Below, piece by piece: positions 14,793 through 23,300 of a stretch of 38,690 nt of DNA. The notes beneath the pieces were generated by a model. It searched no databases. It was not told the origin of the DNA and saw only the letters and a program-made list of their open reading frames with translations. This DNA comes from Akkermansia sp. GTDB taxonomy: Bacteria; Verrucomicrobiota; Verrucomicrobiia; Verrucomicrobiales; Akkermansiaceae. Each line of letters opens with the position of its first letter. Within the stretch, counting starts at the first letter, position 1. The stretch is taken from positions 1 to 38,690 of the forward strand of contig JAFSFD010000020.1 in NCBI GenBank assembly GCA_017435365.1, given 5' to 3'. A program made the position numbers and the translations under genes.

Positions 14793-15644
14793 TTACTCGC
14801 GCACCAGCTGCTGGAAGCGGGCCAGGATGCGCTTGGTCACGGGGCCTGCCACACCGGTGCCAATCTTGCGGCCATCCAGGGAGGTAGCAGCAATCACCTC
14901 GGCGGCGGAGCCGGTCAGGAAGCACTCATCGGCGCAGAGGATATCGAAGCGGTTCATCACCTTCTCCACGCAGGGGATGCCGAGCTCGGCGCAGATATCC
15001 ATCACGGCGTGGCGGGTGATACCACCCAGGCCACCCTCGGTCAGAGGCGGGGTCTGCACCTCACCGTTCACCACGATGAAGATATTGTCGCCCGTGCATT
15101 CGGCCACATTGCCACGCTGGTTGAGCATGAGAGCCTCGCCGGCACCGGCGGCCACAGCCTCAATCTTGGCAGAAATACCGTTCAGGTAGTTCAGGCTCTT
15201 CACCTGCGGGCAGAGGATATCCGGGTTCGGGCGGCGGAAGGAAGAGGTAATCATGCTCAGGCCCTTCTCGTACATTTCCTTGGGATACAGGGCGATATCC
15301 TGCACGATGATGAACATGCTGGCCTTGGGGCAGTTGCGGGGATTCAGGCCCAGGTCGCCCACACCGCGGGTCACCACCAGGCGGATGTAGCCGTCCTCCA
15401 TGCCACTGGCAGCCACCGTCTCATTCGTGGCGGCGCACACCTCCTCGAAGCTCCAGGGAAGCTCAATCATGAGGTAGCGCATGGAATTGAACAGGCGCAC
15501 GATGTGCTCCTCCAGGCGGAATACCTTGCCGGAGTAGAAGCGGATGCCCTCGAAGCAGCCATCACCATACAGAACACCATGATCAAAGACGGAGACCTTG
15601 GCCTCGTCCCGGTCAACCAGCTTGCCATCAAACCAGATTTTCAT
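14793..15644 (-). CDS. ilvE: Branched-chain amino acid aminotransferase (PLP class IV)
   Basis: 283 residues, the usual size for fold-type IV PLP enzymes. It opens with [20 protein letters not shown] then [14 protein letters not shown]. The PLP lysine lies in [13 protein letters not shown] (about residue 149). The downstream [20 protein letters not shown] and [20 protein letters not shown] are the conserved PLP phosphate-binding elements. It should transfer the amino group between glutamate and the 2-oxo acids of Leu, Ile and Val in the cytoplasm. The overall pattern fits IlvE better than D-amino acid transaminase or aminodeoxychorismate lyase, but the separation is imperfect by eye. It has a promoter with a leader of about 26 nt and ends at a strong terminator. 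No other ilv gene is nearby. Confidence 0.9.
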   Translation of the reverse strand: MKIWFDGKLVDRDEAKVSVFDHGVLYGDGCFEGIRFYSGKVFRLEEHIVRLFNSMRYLMIELPWSFEEVCAATNETVAASGMEDGYIRLVVTRGVGDLGLNPRNCPKASMFIIVQDIALYPKEMYEKGLSMITSSFRRPNPDILCPQVKSLNYLNGISAKIEAVAAGAGEALMLNQRGNVAECTGDNIFIVVNGEVQTPPLTEGGLGGITRHAVMDICAELGIPCVEKVMNRFDILCADECFLTGSAAEVIAATSLDGRKIGTGVAGPVTKRILARFQQLVRE

Positions 15645-15676
15645 GAGATTGTTAAGAAATTTTTGTGAACGGCAGC

Positions 15677-15704
15677 ATTATACGCCCTTTTTTGCACAAA
15701 GAAA
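15677..15704 (-). promoter_or_regulatory. Promoter of ilvE
   Basis: Perfect TATAAT on the minus strand (15677-15682), with a poor -35 (TTTCTT, 15699-15704) at 16 bp. A TTTGTGCAAAAAA motif just upstream of the -10 also occurs upstream of the tRNA-Gly promoter. Confidence 0.55.
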
Positions 15705-15736
15705 GCAGAAAAACGCGGCATGCCCGTTTTTTATCA

Positions 15737-15765
15737 TTGAATGCAACCCGCAAGCATTCTATCAT
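15737..15765 (+). promoter_or_regulatory. Promoter of the TMEM43-like pair
   Basis: TTGAAT (15737-15742), 17 bp, TATCAT (15760-15765). The ATG at 15776 follows after 10 nt, predicting a leader of about 4 nt. Confidence 0.5.
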
Positions 15766-15775
15766 GGCAGGTGAA

Positions 15776-16879
15776 ATGGAGCATCCCGGCAAAAACTGGA
15801 ACCGCATCGAAACCTGGGGCAACAAGGTCCTGGACCGCTTTCTGCCAGCCAAAGCACTGCGGTGGTGCTGGGGCGTGCTGCAGGCGCTCCTTTCCCTGCT
15901 GCTGGCGATGTTCACCCTGCAGGCAACACTGGGAGTGGCATGCATCAATGTTGTGATGGTACATTATCTGACCGCTGAGCGCATCATCTCATGCGGCAAC
16001 GCAGCAGTCAATCCCCAGAATGAAGGAAAGCTCATCAAGATTCAGGGGAAACTCACACACTCCGAACCGATGCATGACCCCGTATTGGATGTGCGCATCG
16101 ATGTGCCCTGCGCCAGGCGCGTTTTCACCCCGAACGACGAGGGAATCCACTCGCTCAAAACTCCCCCGCCGATTCTGGACACGCTGCGTACGGGGCCGAG
16201 CCTCCTTTCCTCCGAAACCAGCATCGGGGCTTATCGCATCCTGAATCATGCTCACGATGTGCTGATCTGGGATGAGTGGCATGCCCCGGCAGCCCCCGGC
16301 GATATCAGCCTCGGCACCCCGGCCGGGGGATTCTCCCTCACTTGGGAAAACCCCTATTCCGCAGATTCCCGGCTTCAGTTACGCAATGCGGATGGGGTGC
16401 TGCTGGGCACGGTCACTTACCGCGTGCCTGAGCCGGAAGAGCCGCATCTCTACCTCTTCGGGCGCCAGTTGGATGGCGCCCTGGACATGGCGCAGCAGGA
16501 TACACATACCCTCTACTCCGCCGGCTCCTGGGCTGAATGCGATCGCGATTCCCATTTTGGCTTTGAACCTTTCCACATTTCCCTGCTTCTTATCGGCCTG
16601 CTCATTCAGCTCGGTTTGTTGTACATGCTGCTCGGCACGCTGCGGGCCGCGTGGTGGAACCTGACCCGCATGGCGGATTTCCTGCGTTTCAGGCTGCACC
16701 ATGCCGCGCTGTATGCGTGCGGCATCCTCTGCCTGCTCGCCAGTGGGTGCGGGTGGCTTATCCTCATGGCCATATCGTCTCGCGCACCCTCCCGGCTCCT
16801 GATAATCGGGCCGCTCTTCCTGGCAGCCGGGCTCATGCTCCTGATATATGCCGTGCAGCAATGGCGCCGGAAAAAATGA
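15776..16879 (+). CDS. TMEM43-like membrane protein, copy 1
   Basis: 367 residues from the ATG at 15776 (MEHPGKNWNRIE). This matches the start of the paralogue downstream and lies 10 nt after a -10 box; the ATG 12 nt upstream sits on the -10 box. One hydrophobic segment lies at about 28-60. A large soluble domain follows, then three helices at about 267-289, 311-333 and 340-360. The topology and the motif VNPQNEGKLIKIQGKL, followed by D-P-V-L-D-V and a region where a Leu-x-Arg-x-Val pattern is expected, resemble the TMEM43/LUMA family (PF07787). That family's bacterial function is unknown. The gene is followed 35 nt later by a homologue. Confidence 0.75.
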   Translation: MEHPGKNWNRIETWGNKVLDRFLPAKALRWCWGVLQALLSLLLAMFTLQATLGVACINVVMVHYLTAERIISCGNAAVNPQNEGKLIKIQGKLTHSEPMHDPVLDVRIDVPCARRVFTPNDEGIHSLKTPPPILDTLRTGPSLLSSETSIGAYRILNHAHDVLIWDEWHAPAAPGDISLGTPAGGFSLTWENPYSADSRLQLRNADGVLLGTVTYRVPEPEEPHLYLFGRQLDGALDMAQQDTHTLYSAGSWAECDRDSHFGFEPFHISLLLIGLLIQLGLLYMLLGTLRAAWWNLTRMADFLRFRLHHAALYACGILCLLASGCGWLILMAISSRAPSRLLIIGPLFLAAGLMLLIYAVQQWRRKK

Positions 16880-16914
16880 ACAGATTCAGCCATTAACCCA
16901 TCATAACAGATAGC

Positions 16915-17928
16915 ATGGAACATCCCGGCCACGTCTGGAACGCCATTGAATCCCGGGTCAACAAGTACCTGGGGCGCATTCTGCCGGCCCAGGTGCTGCG
17001 CTGGCTCTGGGTTCTGGTGCATGGTGGGCTGGTCTTCTATGGCGGGCTCATCACTCTCTTTATCATCGTGATGACCGGTGCCTTGCTTTCCCACATAACA
17101 GGAGCCTCGCTGCAGGAACAGGCCGTGCATGCCCCGGCGGATATGGTCAACCCGGCAAATGATGGCAAGCTGGTCAAAATCTGCGGCCGCGTCAGCATCC
17201 CAGCCCCCGCCTGCGACCCTCTGACCGGGGTGAGAGCTCACGTCATCCGACTGGAGCGGATATCGAACAGGGATGAATGCTTTTACCCGCACACGCTGAA
17301 CGTGGGTGCCTTCACCCTCGTGAACTATGAGGAAGAACTCAGGTATGGAGTCGATGAAGTAATGCCTGCTCCCCTCCAATTCGGGCAACCCGCCCAGGGG
17401 TATTCCTTCCGGCCCGGCGATGAGTCACAGAACTTCTTCGAACTCATTTCGACTCAAAGCTCTGAACGCTCGCGCGTGCGATATCTTACCTACAGCGAAG
17501 ATACCCTCTACCTCGTCGGGCGACAAGTGGGCAATGTCCTCGATTTCAGTGATCCGAAGGCTGCTATCTTTACCTTCCGACCTGACAACTGGGAAAACAA
17601 CAACCCGCGCCCACACGATGGCGCAGGATGGAAAGACTTCTGCCTCGCAGTCATGATGCCTTTCTTTGCGTATTTACCGCTGCTGTTCGTCCTGGGGAGC
17701 CTGCGCTCCGGGCTCTGGCATGCCACCGGCGGGCGAGACCTCCTGCGGCTGCCCCTCTGCGAAGCAACCCTGCTGCTGGAAGCCGGCAGCATCTGCTTGA
17801 TTTACGGGCTCATCCGCATGAATGAGCCCTCCCCCACTCCTACCCTGGGGCTGGCAGCCGTCATCCTGGCTCTCGGTCTCCTGGCCCACTCCCTCCGCCG
17901 CTGGCATTCCCTGCGACCATACCCCTGA
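16915..17928 (+). CDS. TMEM43-like membrane protein, copy 2
   Basis: 337 residues with the same plan as its upstream neighbour. It starts MEHPGHVWNAIESRVNKYL and has a membrane segment at about 24-62. The soluble domain carries VNPANDGKLVKICGRV, then DPLTGVRAHVIRLERI, which is closer to the TMEM43 pattern than copy 1. Three C-terminal helices lie at about 241-262, 285-302 and 311-328. Outside these anchors the two copies have diverged strongly, so the duplication is old or selection is relaxed. It is probably co-transcribed with copy 1; I see no good promoter or Shine-Dalgarno site in the 35-nt gap. The products may form a hetero-oligomer, by inference only. Confidence 0.75.
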   Translation: MEHPGHVWNAIESRVNKYLGRILPAQVLRWLWVLVHGGLVFYGGLITLFIIVMTGALLSHITGASLQEQAVHAPADMVNPANDGKLVKICGRVSIPAPACDPLTGVRAHVIRLERISNRDECFYPHTLNVGAFTLVNYEEELRYGVDEVMPAPLQFGQPAQGYSFRPGDESQNFFELISTQSSERSRVRYLTYSEDTLYLVGRQVGNVLDFSDPKAAIFTFRPDNWENNNPRPHDGAGWKDFCLAVMMPFFAYLPLLFVLGSLRSGLWHATGGRDLLRLPLCEATLLLEAGSICLIYGLIRMNEPSPTPTLGLAAVILALGLLAHSLRRWHSLRPYP

Positions 17929-17936
17929 CGTACCAC

Positions 17937-17970
17937 AGAAAACCCCGGTGCCTCGCGGCTCCGGGGTTTC
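17937..17970. terminator. Terminator between convergent genes
   Basis: AACCCCGG (17941-17948) and CCGGGGTT (17961-17968) form an 8-bp stem. It is followed by TTC on the plus strand and by TTTTC on the minus strand, so it can serve both the TMEM43-like pair and rpmE. Confidence 0.75.
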
Positions 17971-17997
17971 CAAACCAATAGAAAGAAAGGGGATTCT

Positions 17998-18267
17998 TTA
18001 GCCCAGGGTCGGCTTCTTGGCGCGACGCACAGCACCGAAGCGCTTCTGGAACTTGTCGATACGACCCTCGGTATCCACGAACTGGTTCTTACCGGTGAAG
18101 AAGGGGTGGGAATCGGAGGTGATACCGCAGGAAATCACATAGTGCTCAACACCGTCGATTTCTTCCTTCTTGGCGGAAGTAGCGGTGGAACGGGTGATGA
18201 AACGGCGGCCCGTGGTGATGTCCACGAACACAACGGGGTTGTACTTGGGATGGATGTCAGCTTTCAT
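17998..18267 (-). CDS. rpmE2: 50S ribosomal protein L31 type B
   Basis: 89 residues. MKADIHPKYNPVVFVDITTG, SDSHPFFTGKNQFVDTEGRI and DKFQKRFG are L31 signatures. The zinc-binding CxxC pattern of classical L31 is absent (a single Cys in VISCGI), and the extra internal segment identifies type B, the zinc-free form. It is part of the large ribosomal subunit at the subunit interface. Codon use is strongly biased. It has a consensus -35 promoter and a leader of about 30 nt that can fold into a small hairpin. Confidence 0.96.
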   Translation of the reverse strand: MKADIHPKYNPVVFVDITTGRRFITRSTATSAKKEEIDGVEHYVISCGITSDSHPFFTGKNQFVDTEGRIDKFQKRFGAVRRAKKPTLG

Positions 18268-18277
18268 AGTCTTTCAG

Positions 18278-18296
18278 GCTGCGTTACCGTCGCAGC
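18278..18296 (-). promoter_or_regulatory. Hairpin in the L31 leader
   Basis: GCTGCG (18291-18296 read on the minus strand) pairs with CGCAGC (18278-18283) across a 7-nt loop, between the predicted start near 18298 and the ATG at 18267. It is at the very 5' end of the mRNA and could stabilise it or take part in autoregulation. Confidence 0.4.
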
Positions 18297-18304
18297 GCGC
18301 CGAG

Positions 18305-18332
18305 ATTTTACTACGCTTTTCTTTATTGTCAA
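18305..18332 (-). promoter_or_regulatory. Promoter of rpmE2
   Basis: Minus strand consensus TTGACA (18327-18332), 16 bp, TAAAAT (18305-18310). Confidence 0.75.
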
Positions 18333-18413
18333 GTCGTATTTTCCCTTCTATCCTCATTTTGACATGAATTTCAAGATTTTTCACATTTCCTTGCAAATTG
18401 GTAGAAATTACCG

Positions 18414-18442
18414 TTGACAGAGCAGCTTCTTTATGCTATTTT
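18414..18442 (+). promoter_or_regulatory. Promoter of the osmC-like gene
   Basis: Consensus TTGACA (18414-18419), 17 bp, TATTTT (18437-18442) preceded by TGC (extended -10). The leader is about 33 nt. Confidence 0.7.
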
Positions 18443-18481
18443 AGAATTGTTCCAAGCAACAAGATAGAAAGGAAACCAATT

Positions 18482-18889
18482 ATGAGCAACTATACGTCCA
18501 CCACCGTACATGAAGGAAGCATGCGCTGCGTTACAAGCTTTCCGCAAGGCAAGGCTATATTCACCACCGATGTAGGCTCCGCCCTGGGTGGACGAGGGGA
18601 GCGCCCCTCTCCTGCGCAGATGCTGGCCGCAGCCGTAGCCTCGTGCATGGCCAGCATGATGGCCTTCATGGGAGCCCGCCGCGAGCTGAACACCGCCGGC
18701 ATTTCCATAGAAGCCGGGTATGAAGAAGGCAAGAACGGCATCACGGCACTGAGTTTCCACATCACGGTACCGAATCCGACCACGGCGGGAGAACGCGCTG
18801 TGCTGGAAGCCGCGGTGAAGGGCTGCCCCGTGGGTGCGGCCATTGCCCCCACCGTAGAAAAGAAGATTTCCTGGACCTGGGCCGAGTGA
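18482..18889 (+). CDS. OsmC/Ohr-family thiol peroxidase-like protein
   Basis: 135 residues from the ATG at 18482. AGAAAGGAA lies 7 nt upstream, one of the few clear Shine-Dalgarno sites in the window. The two family cysteines are present: AAVASCMASMMA (Cys55) and VKGCPVGAAI (Cys115), with the GGRGERPSPAQML loop before the first. OsmC and Ohr proteins reduce organic hydroperoxides using these two cysteines, usually with lipoylated proteins as electron donors. Which subgroup this belongs to is not clear by eye. It has a single-gene transcript with its own promoter and terminator. Confidence 0.9.
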   Translation: MSNYTSTTVHEGSMRCVTSFPQGKAIFTTDVGSALGGRGERPSPAQMLAAAVASCMASMMAFMGARRELNTAGISIEAGYEEGKNGITALSFHITVPNPTTAGERAVLEAAVKGCPVGAAIAPTVEKKISWTWAE

Positions 18890-18937
18890 CCCACTATAGG
18901 CTGACAACAGAAGACACAAACCAAAGAGAGAAAGGTG

Positions 18938-18975
18938 ACCGGGAGGGGCAAGTGTGTGGCCTCTCCCGGTTTCAT
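18938..18975 (+). terminator. Terminator of the osmC-like gene
   Basis: ACCGGGAG (18938-18945) and CTCCCGGT (18963-18970) form an 8-bp stem, extendable inward by GGC/GCC, followed by TTCATTT. Confidence 0.75.
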
Positions 18976-18998
18976 TTACCAGCCCGGGTACATTTCAC

Positions 18999-19027
18999 TT
19001 GCCGGGCAGAATCGCATCTGCTACACT
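18999..19027 (+). promoter_or_regulatory. Promoter of ankyrin gene 2
   Basis: TTGCCG (18999-19004), 17 bp, TACACT (19022-19027) preceded by TGC. Six nt separate it from the ATG at 19034, so transcription should begin at the A of ATG. Confidence 0.55.
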
Positions 19028-19033
19028 CTGGAC

Positions 19034-20245
19034 ATGAAGCACCCGCGAATTCGCAGATGGACAAAGCGCCTGGGCATTTTCCTTGGCAGTGCCGCACTGG
19101 CCATGCTGCTGCTCACGGGAGGAGGGACGGTATGGCTCTGGTGCTGGAGCTGGGATGGAGCCCCGGTGTTTCATGAGAGTTGGAATGAAGCCGAGCGCGC
19201 CGCACTGCTGCAACTGGATGACGAGCTCCGCCAGGCTCTGCAGGAAACCGTTTCCTCAGTGGATGCCAGACCGGATTTTTCCGGGTTGCTGGAGGGGCAG
19301 AACAATCTGGAAGCATTGGCAGATGAACTCCACACCATCTATATCGGCAGGGAGCTGAGCGCAAAGTTCCACGAGCAGTTGCACCGGGTGGCCGGGAATG
19401 GCAATGGAGCAGATGACGAGCTGATTACTTATGGCACAAACCCAGCCCACCAGACAACGCTGGCCATCTGGGCGGCACTAACCGGCAATCTGCCCGCACT
19501 GGAAGCACTCGTTGCCCACGGTGCCAATCCGAACACCCTCCTTTATGACGACAAAGGCACCGAGATGGATACCCCGCTCACGCCGGTCATCAACGGTTGC
19601 TTCCTGAACGGCGAACGTGTACCTTGGGAGAAACGGCGAGAAACGGCGGATTTCCTGCTGCAGCATGGAGCCGATATCAATGGCACCAAGCGCGTTATCG
19701 GGCTCGCTTGCGACCTTCCCCTGGTGCTGCATGGTGAAAGTGCACCCTGGCTCTGGGCTCTCGACCACGGCAAGACCATGAGTATCGAAAATCTCTGCAA
19801 CATCGTGGCAGAAGAAGGTGCCATGCCCGTTCTCGAACGCATCCTGCGCGAAAAACGCATTGATATCAATGATGTGAGCGGCACAAAAACCGCGTTGCAG
19901 GCACTTCTGCACCCACTGCGATATGTGCCGGACGATGAGGCATGGCAGGAACTCCAGGAGCGGCAGATAGAGCCGCGGCTCGATATGCTGCTGGCCGCCG
20001 GCGTCGTCCCGGCCCTGCTTCCGAAAGAGGCAGAAGCTCAACGCCCCGGCGAAAGTGATAATGAATACCACGAGCGGTTGCTCAATACACGCGCCTGTGA
20101 TGATTTACCCGCAGACATCGTTCTCTCCGCTCTGGAACAGGCAGAGCTTCCCCAGCACCGGGAGCTCTGCCAGCGCATTCTCAACACACTACGCGCCGTC
20201 GGAGCCGAAAAGCCGGCCAGTTCCACATCTCCGGACGCGCCCTGA
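19034..20245 (+). CDS. Membrane-anchored ankyrin-repeat protein 2
   Basis: 403 residues from the ATG at 19034 (MKHPRIRRWTKRLG). An in-frame ATG at 18935 would add 33 residues lying over the osmC terminator and this gene's promoter, so it is rejected. A basic start and a hydrophobic stretch (IFLGSAALAMLLLTGGGTVW, about 14-33) indicate a signal anchor. Ankyrin-like units follow from about residue 140 (TTLAIWAALTGNLPALEALV then AHGANPN; ADFLLQHGADINGT). The far C terminus is helical and charged, with RLDMLLAAGVVPALL. It is smaller than ankyrin protein 1 and lacks its C-terminal KWD modules. Both are predicted to be exported and tethered. Partner and role are unknown. Confidence 0.8.
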   Translation: MKHPRIRRWTKRLGIFLGSAALAMLLLTGGGTVWLWCWSWDGAPVFHESWNEAERAALLQLDDELRQALQETVSSVDARPDFSGLLEGQNNLEALADELHTIYIGRELSAKFHEQLHRVAGNGNGADDELITYGTNPAHQTTLAIWAALTGNLPALEALVAHGANPNTLLYDDKGTEMDTPLTPVINGCFLNGERVPWEKRRETADFLLQHGADINGTKRVIGLACDLPLVLHGESAPWLWALDHGKTMSIENLCNIVAEEGAMPVLERILREKRIDINDVSGTKTALQALLHPLRYVPDDEAWQELQERQIEPRLDMLLAAGVVPALLPKEAEAQRPGESDNEYHERLLNTRACDDLPADIVLSALEQAELPQHRELCQRILNTLRAVGAEKPASSTSPDAP

Positions 20246-20325
20246 GCCCCGCTTCGCGGCATGCGCAGCCCCCATGCAGGGAGACAGAAAAGACAAGGCA
20301 CAGAGCGAGGTGCTCAGGTATTTAC

Positions 20326-23300
20326 TCATGGTTCAGATACAATCCGGGTATTGGGGGAAAGACCGTAAACCTGGGGCTCATACATGAGCTGAGCCTGGGC
20401 GGGCGGCGCGGCAGAGGTGCCGGCGCGCTTCACGCGGGCGTAGTACTGCATGTTGAGCAGGTCGCGGCCCTCCCAGCGGGTGCAGAAGCCGCGCACACGG
20501 TCAGCCAGGTATTCGCGGTGGTCGAACCAGAAGCTCCAGTGGGTCGGCTCCAGCCCGGCAGCCTGCCCGGGCACATTCGGGTTGATGGCCTCCATGCAGG
20601 CGGGCAGATAATCCTCCAGCACCAGATATTTCAGTTCATCTGCTACCTTGGCGCAGGTGAGCGTGACACGCACCACATCGCCCACCTTGAAAGAGGTAGC
20701 GGGGCGCCACACACCATCTGCCCCCCTGGTCTCATACAGGCGGGTAAGCTGCAGACCGCACTCCGTCACGCCCGGGTAGTCAGTGGCAGACGGCAGAGCC
20801 CGCACGCTGAAGGTGGCATACACCGTGCCCTCCTTAGCCGCCAGCGTAGCGGGCAGCGTCTTCATCTCCTGCCCCGCCTGCCAGGGCAGCGGCACGGTGG
20901 TGCTACCTTTGTCCAGCTTGATTTCCGTGCCATCCTGCAGCACCAGGGTAGCCTCGCCACCCTCATTTTTCCTGAGTTTCAGATACTCCGCCAGTGCCAG
21001 CAGGGTCCAGGCGTGGCGCTGCGTGGTTCCGTGGCGGTAATCGCGCCCGACTGTGCGCATCCAGCTGCGGAAAGCCGCATCCCCCTCAGCCGGGGTGGTC
21101 AGCAGGGAAAGGATGAACTGCATGCCAGCGCGCGACTCGCGGTCGAGGCAGGCAGCCTTCTTCTCCAGCGACTTACGCAGAACCGACATCATGCCCTCCG
21201 TGTTGCCGCGGGTCCGGGCAAGGCAGAACTTCGCCATGGCAGAAAGCTCGCTGGTATCTGCCTTCCAGAGGAATTGGAGCAGATTCTCCAGTTTTTCCTC
21301 AGGCACCTCGTAGCCCTGCTCCTGCGCCAGCTTCAGCACACAGGCCGCATGAGCACTGGCCCACAGACAGGACTCGCGCTGGCCAGCCCAGTAGGCCAGG
21401 CCACCGTCCTTGCACTGGCGGTTAAGGAGCTCGGCAATAATCTCCTTCACGGTATTCTTCACCTCCTCCGGGCTGGTTCCGGCCATGAGCGGGCAGAACG
21501 GCGCCAGGTGGTCATACAGCAGCCAGGGGATGAGCGCCGAGGCCCGCTGCTCGGTGCAGCCGTAGGGGTAGGTCAGCAGGAAATCCGCAGCCCCGGCCAG
21601 GTGCAGAAGAGGATTGGCCGAGACCTGCAGCTCCACCCTGCCGCGGGTGGCAGATGCAACATCCGTCCCCAGGAGGCCAGCAAGGGATTGTACGGAATCC
21701 CCCGCTGAAATCGCAAGGCGGTGCACTTCCTTGAGCACCGGCGCAGGGAAACGCACCTCGAATTCGCCCTGCACCGCATCGCTGCCGGGCTTGCCGAGCG
21801 CCGTCCAGCGCAGCTTCTGTTCGCCTTCCGAGGCAGCCTTGAAAGGGAAGTACAGGGTTTCCTGCCCGTGTGCAGCCAGCGTTATCTGCTGCGGAGCGGC
21901 CGCGCCTTCGAGGGTGACAGTCCAGGTGCCGGCCTCATCCGTATTGTTCACGATGGAAAGCGGCAGGCGCAGCTCATCGCCCAAGCTCATGAAGAGCGGC
22001 GTGCCCGGGGTGAGCATCACGGGCTGGGCCACGGTGAATTCACCCGAGGCAGAGCCGAAGCGCTTGCCGCCCTTATCCAGAGCCACGGCAAACACGCGGT
22101 AGGTCGTGAGCGTGTCCGGCAGCTTCACTTCCGTGGAGAACCGCCCATCGGCATCAGCACGCAGCGCCCCTTTCCACACGGCAACAGGCGCAAAATCCGT
22201 ACGCAGACGCGGCGCCGTCATTTCGCTTCCGCCAGCCACTTTCCCCGGGCCTGCCCCCATCGCCATCGGCGCCGGGGCGGCATCCAGGCCGATGCCTACA
22301 TCTATGTCTATCCCCTCCTCCGTAGCGGCATCCATCATTGCATCCATGGCCACCTCCTGAACAGCAACAGGTTCAGCAGAGGCCTTCTTGCTGTAGTAAG
22401 TAGCCGCGCGATTCAGGCGAGCCCCATCGGCGGCGCTGCACACAACACTGTAGACGCCGTATGATGCCGGGGTAAGGGAATACCCCTTGCCCACCAGGTC
22501 ACCGCGCCAGATGCCGGGCATGAGACCGGGCTCACCCACCAACCGCTGACGTCGATACGGAGCCCCGGCCCCGGTGAGGCTGAAACGGCGCGACCCGCCA
22601 CGGCAGAAGAATGATTCGGGGTCGGGTTTCTCATACAGCCCAACAGAAAGCATACCGGCATCCACCGCGTAGAGGGTCACCTCCGCATCGGCGGGCTGTC
22701 CATCTGCCAGAACGCGGCCCGAAAGCGTCACCGTCTCCGCCGGGCGGCAGACCTGCTGCGGCAGGTTCAGCTCCACATCCAGGTGATATTTCGAAATGGG
22801 CACAAAACATTCCCCATGGCAGACTAGCGGAGCATTCTGAGTATCAGCCGAGGGCAGCACCAGGGTGGCACTCACCGTGCCTTCCTCTCCGGCTTGCAGC
22901 GGCACCCGGTGGGTCTGAATCCCGGCCTGCACCGGGAGCACCAGGTGGCGCAACTTCTGCGCGCAGCCAATGAAGAGATGCGCCTGCGCGGCCATCGGCA
23001 GCTCGCAGCGCAGCTCCAGCTCACCCGACTTATGCTCCAGCTTCAGCTCGGGAGACTCCGCTCGCGGACGGAAGAACCAGAGCGGATGCGTCGTGGTGCT
23101 TTCGCGTCCTTCGGCATCGCGAGCACTGATAACCCAGGCATCAGCATCGGGGTACTTCTCGCGGGCATCGAAGGGCAAGGGGAGACCAAGCTCACAGTTG
23201 GCGGGCACCGTCATGCTGCCGCCCCAGAGTTCCACCTTACGGTCTTCCATCTTTCCTAACCCATTATCTCCGACAATGGGTTCACGCTTATGCTGAATAA

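Noticed and set aside
18935..19033. N-terminal extension of ankyrin protein 2 from the ATG at 18935
   Set aside because: It would translate the osmC terminator hairpin and the gene's own promoter, and would bury the signal anchor inside the protein.
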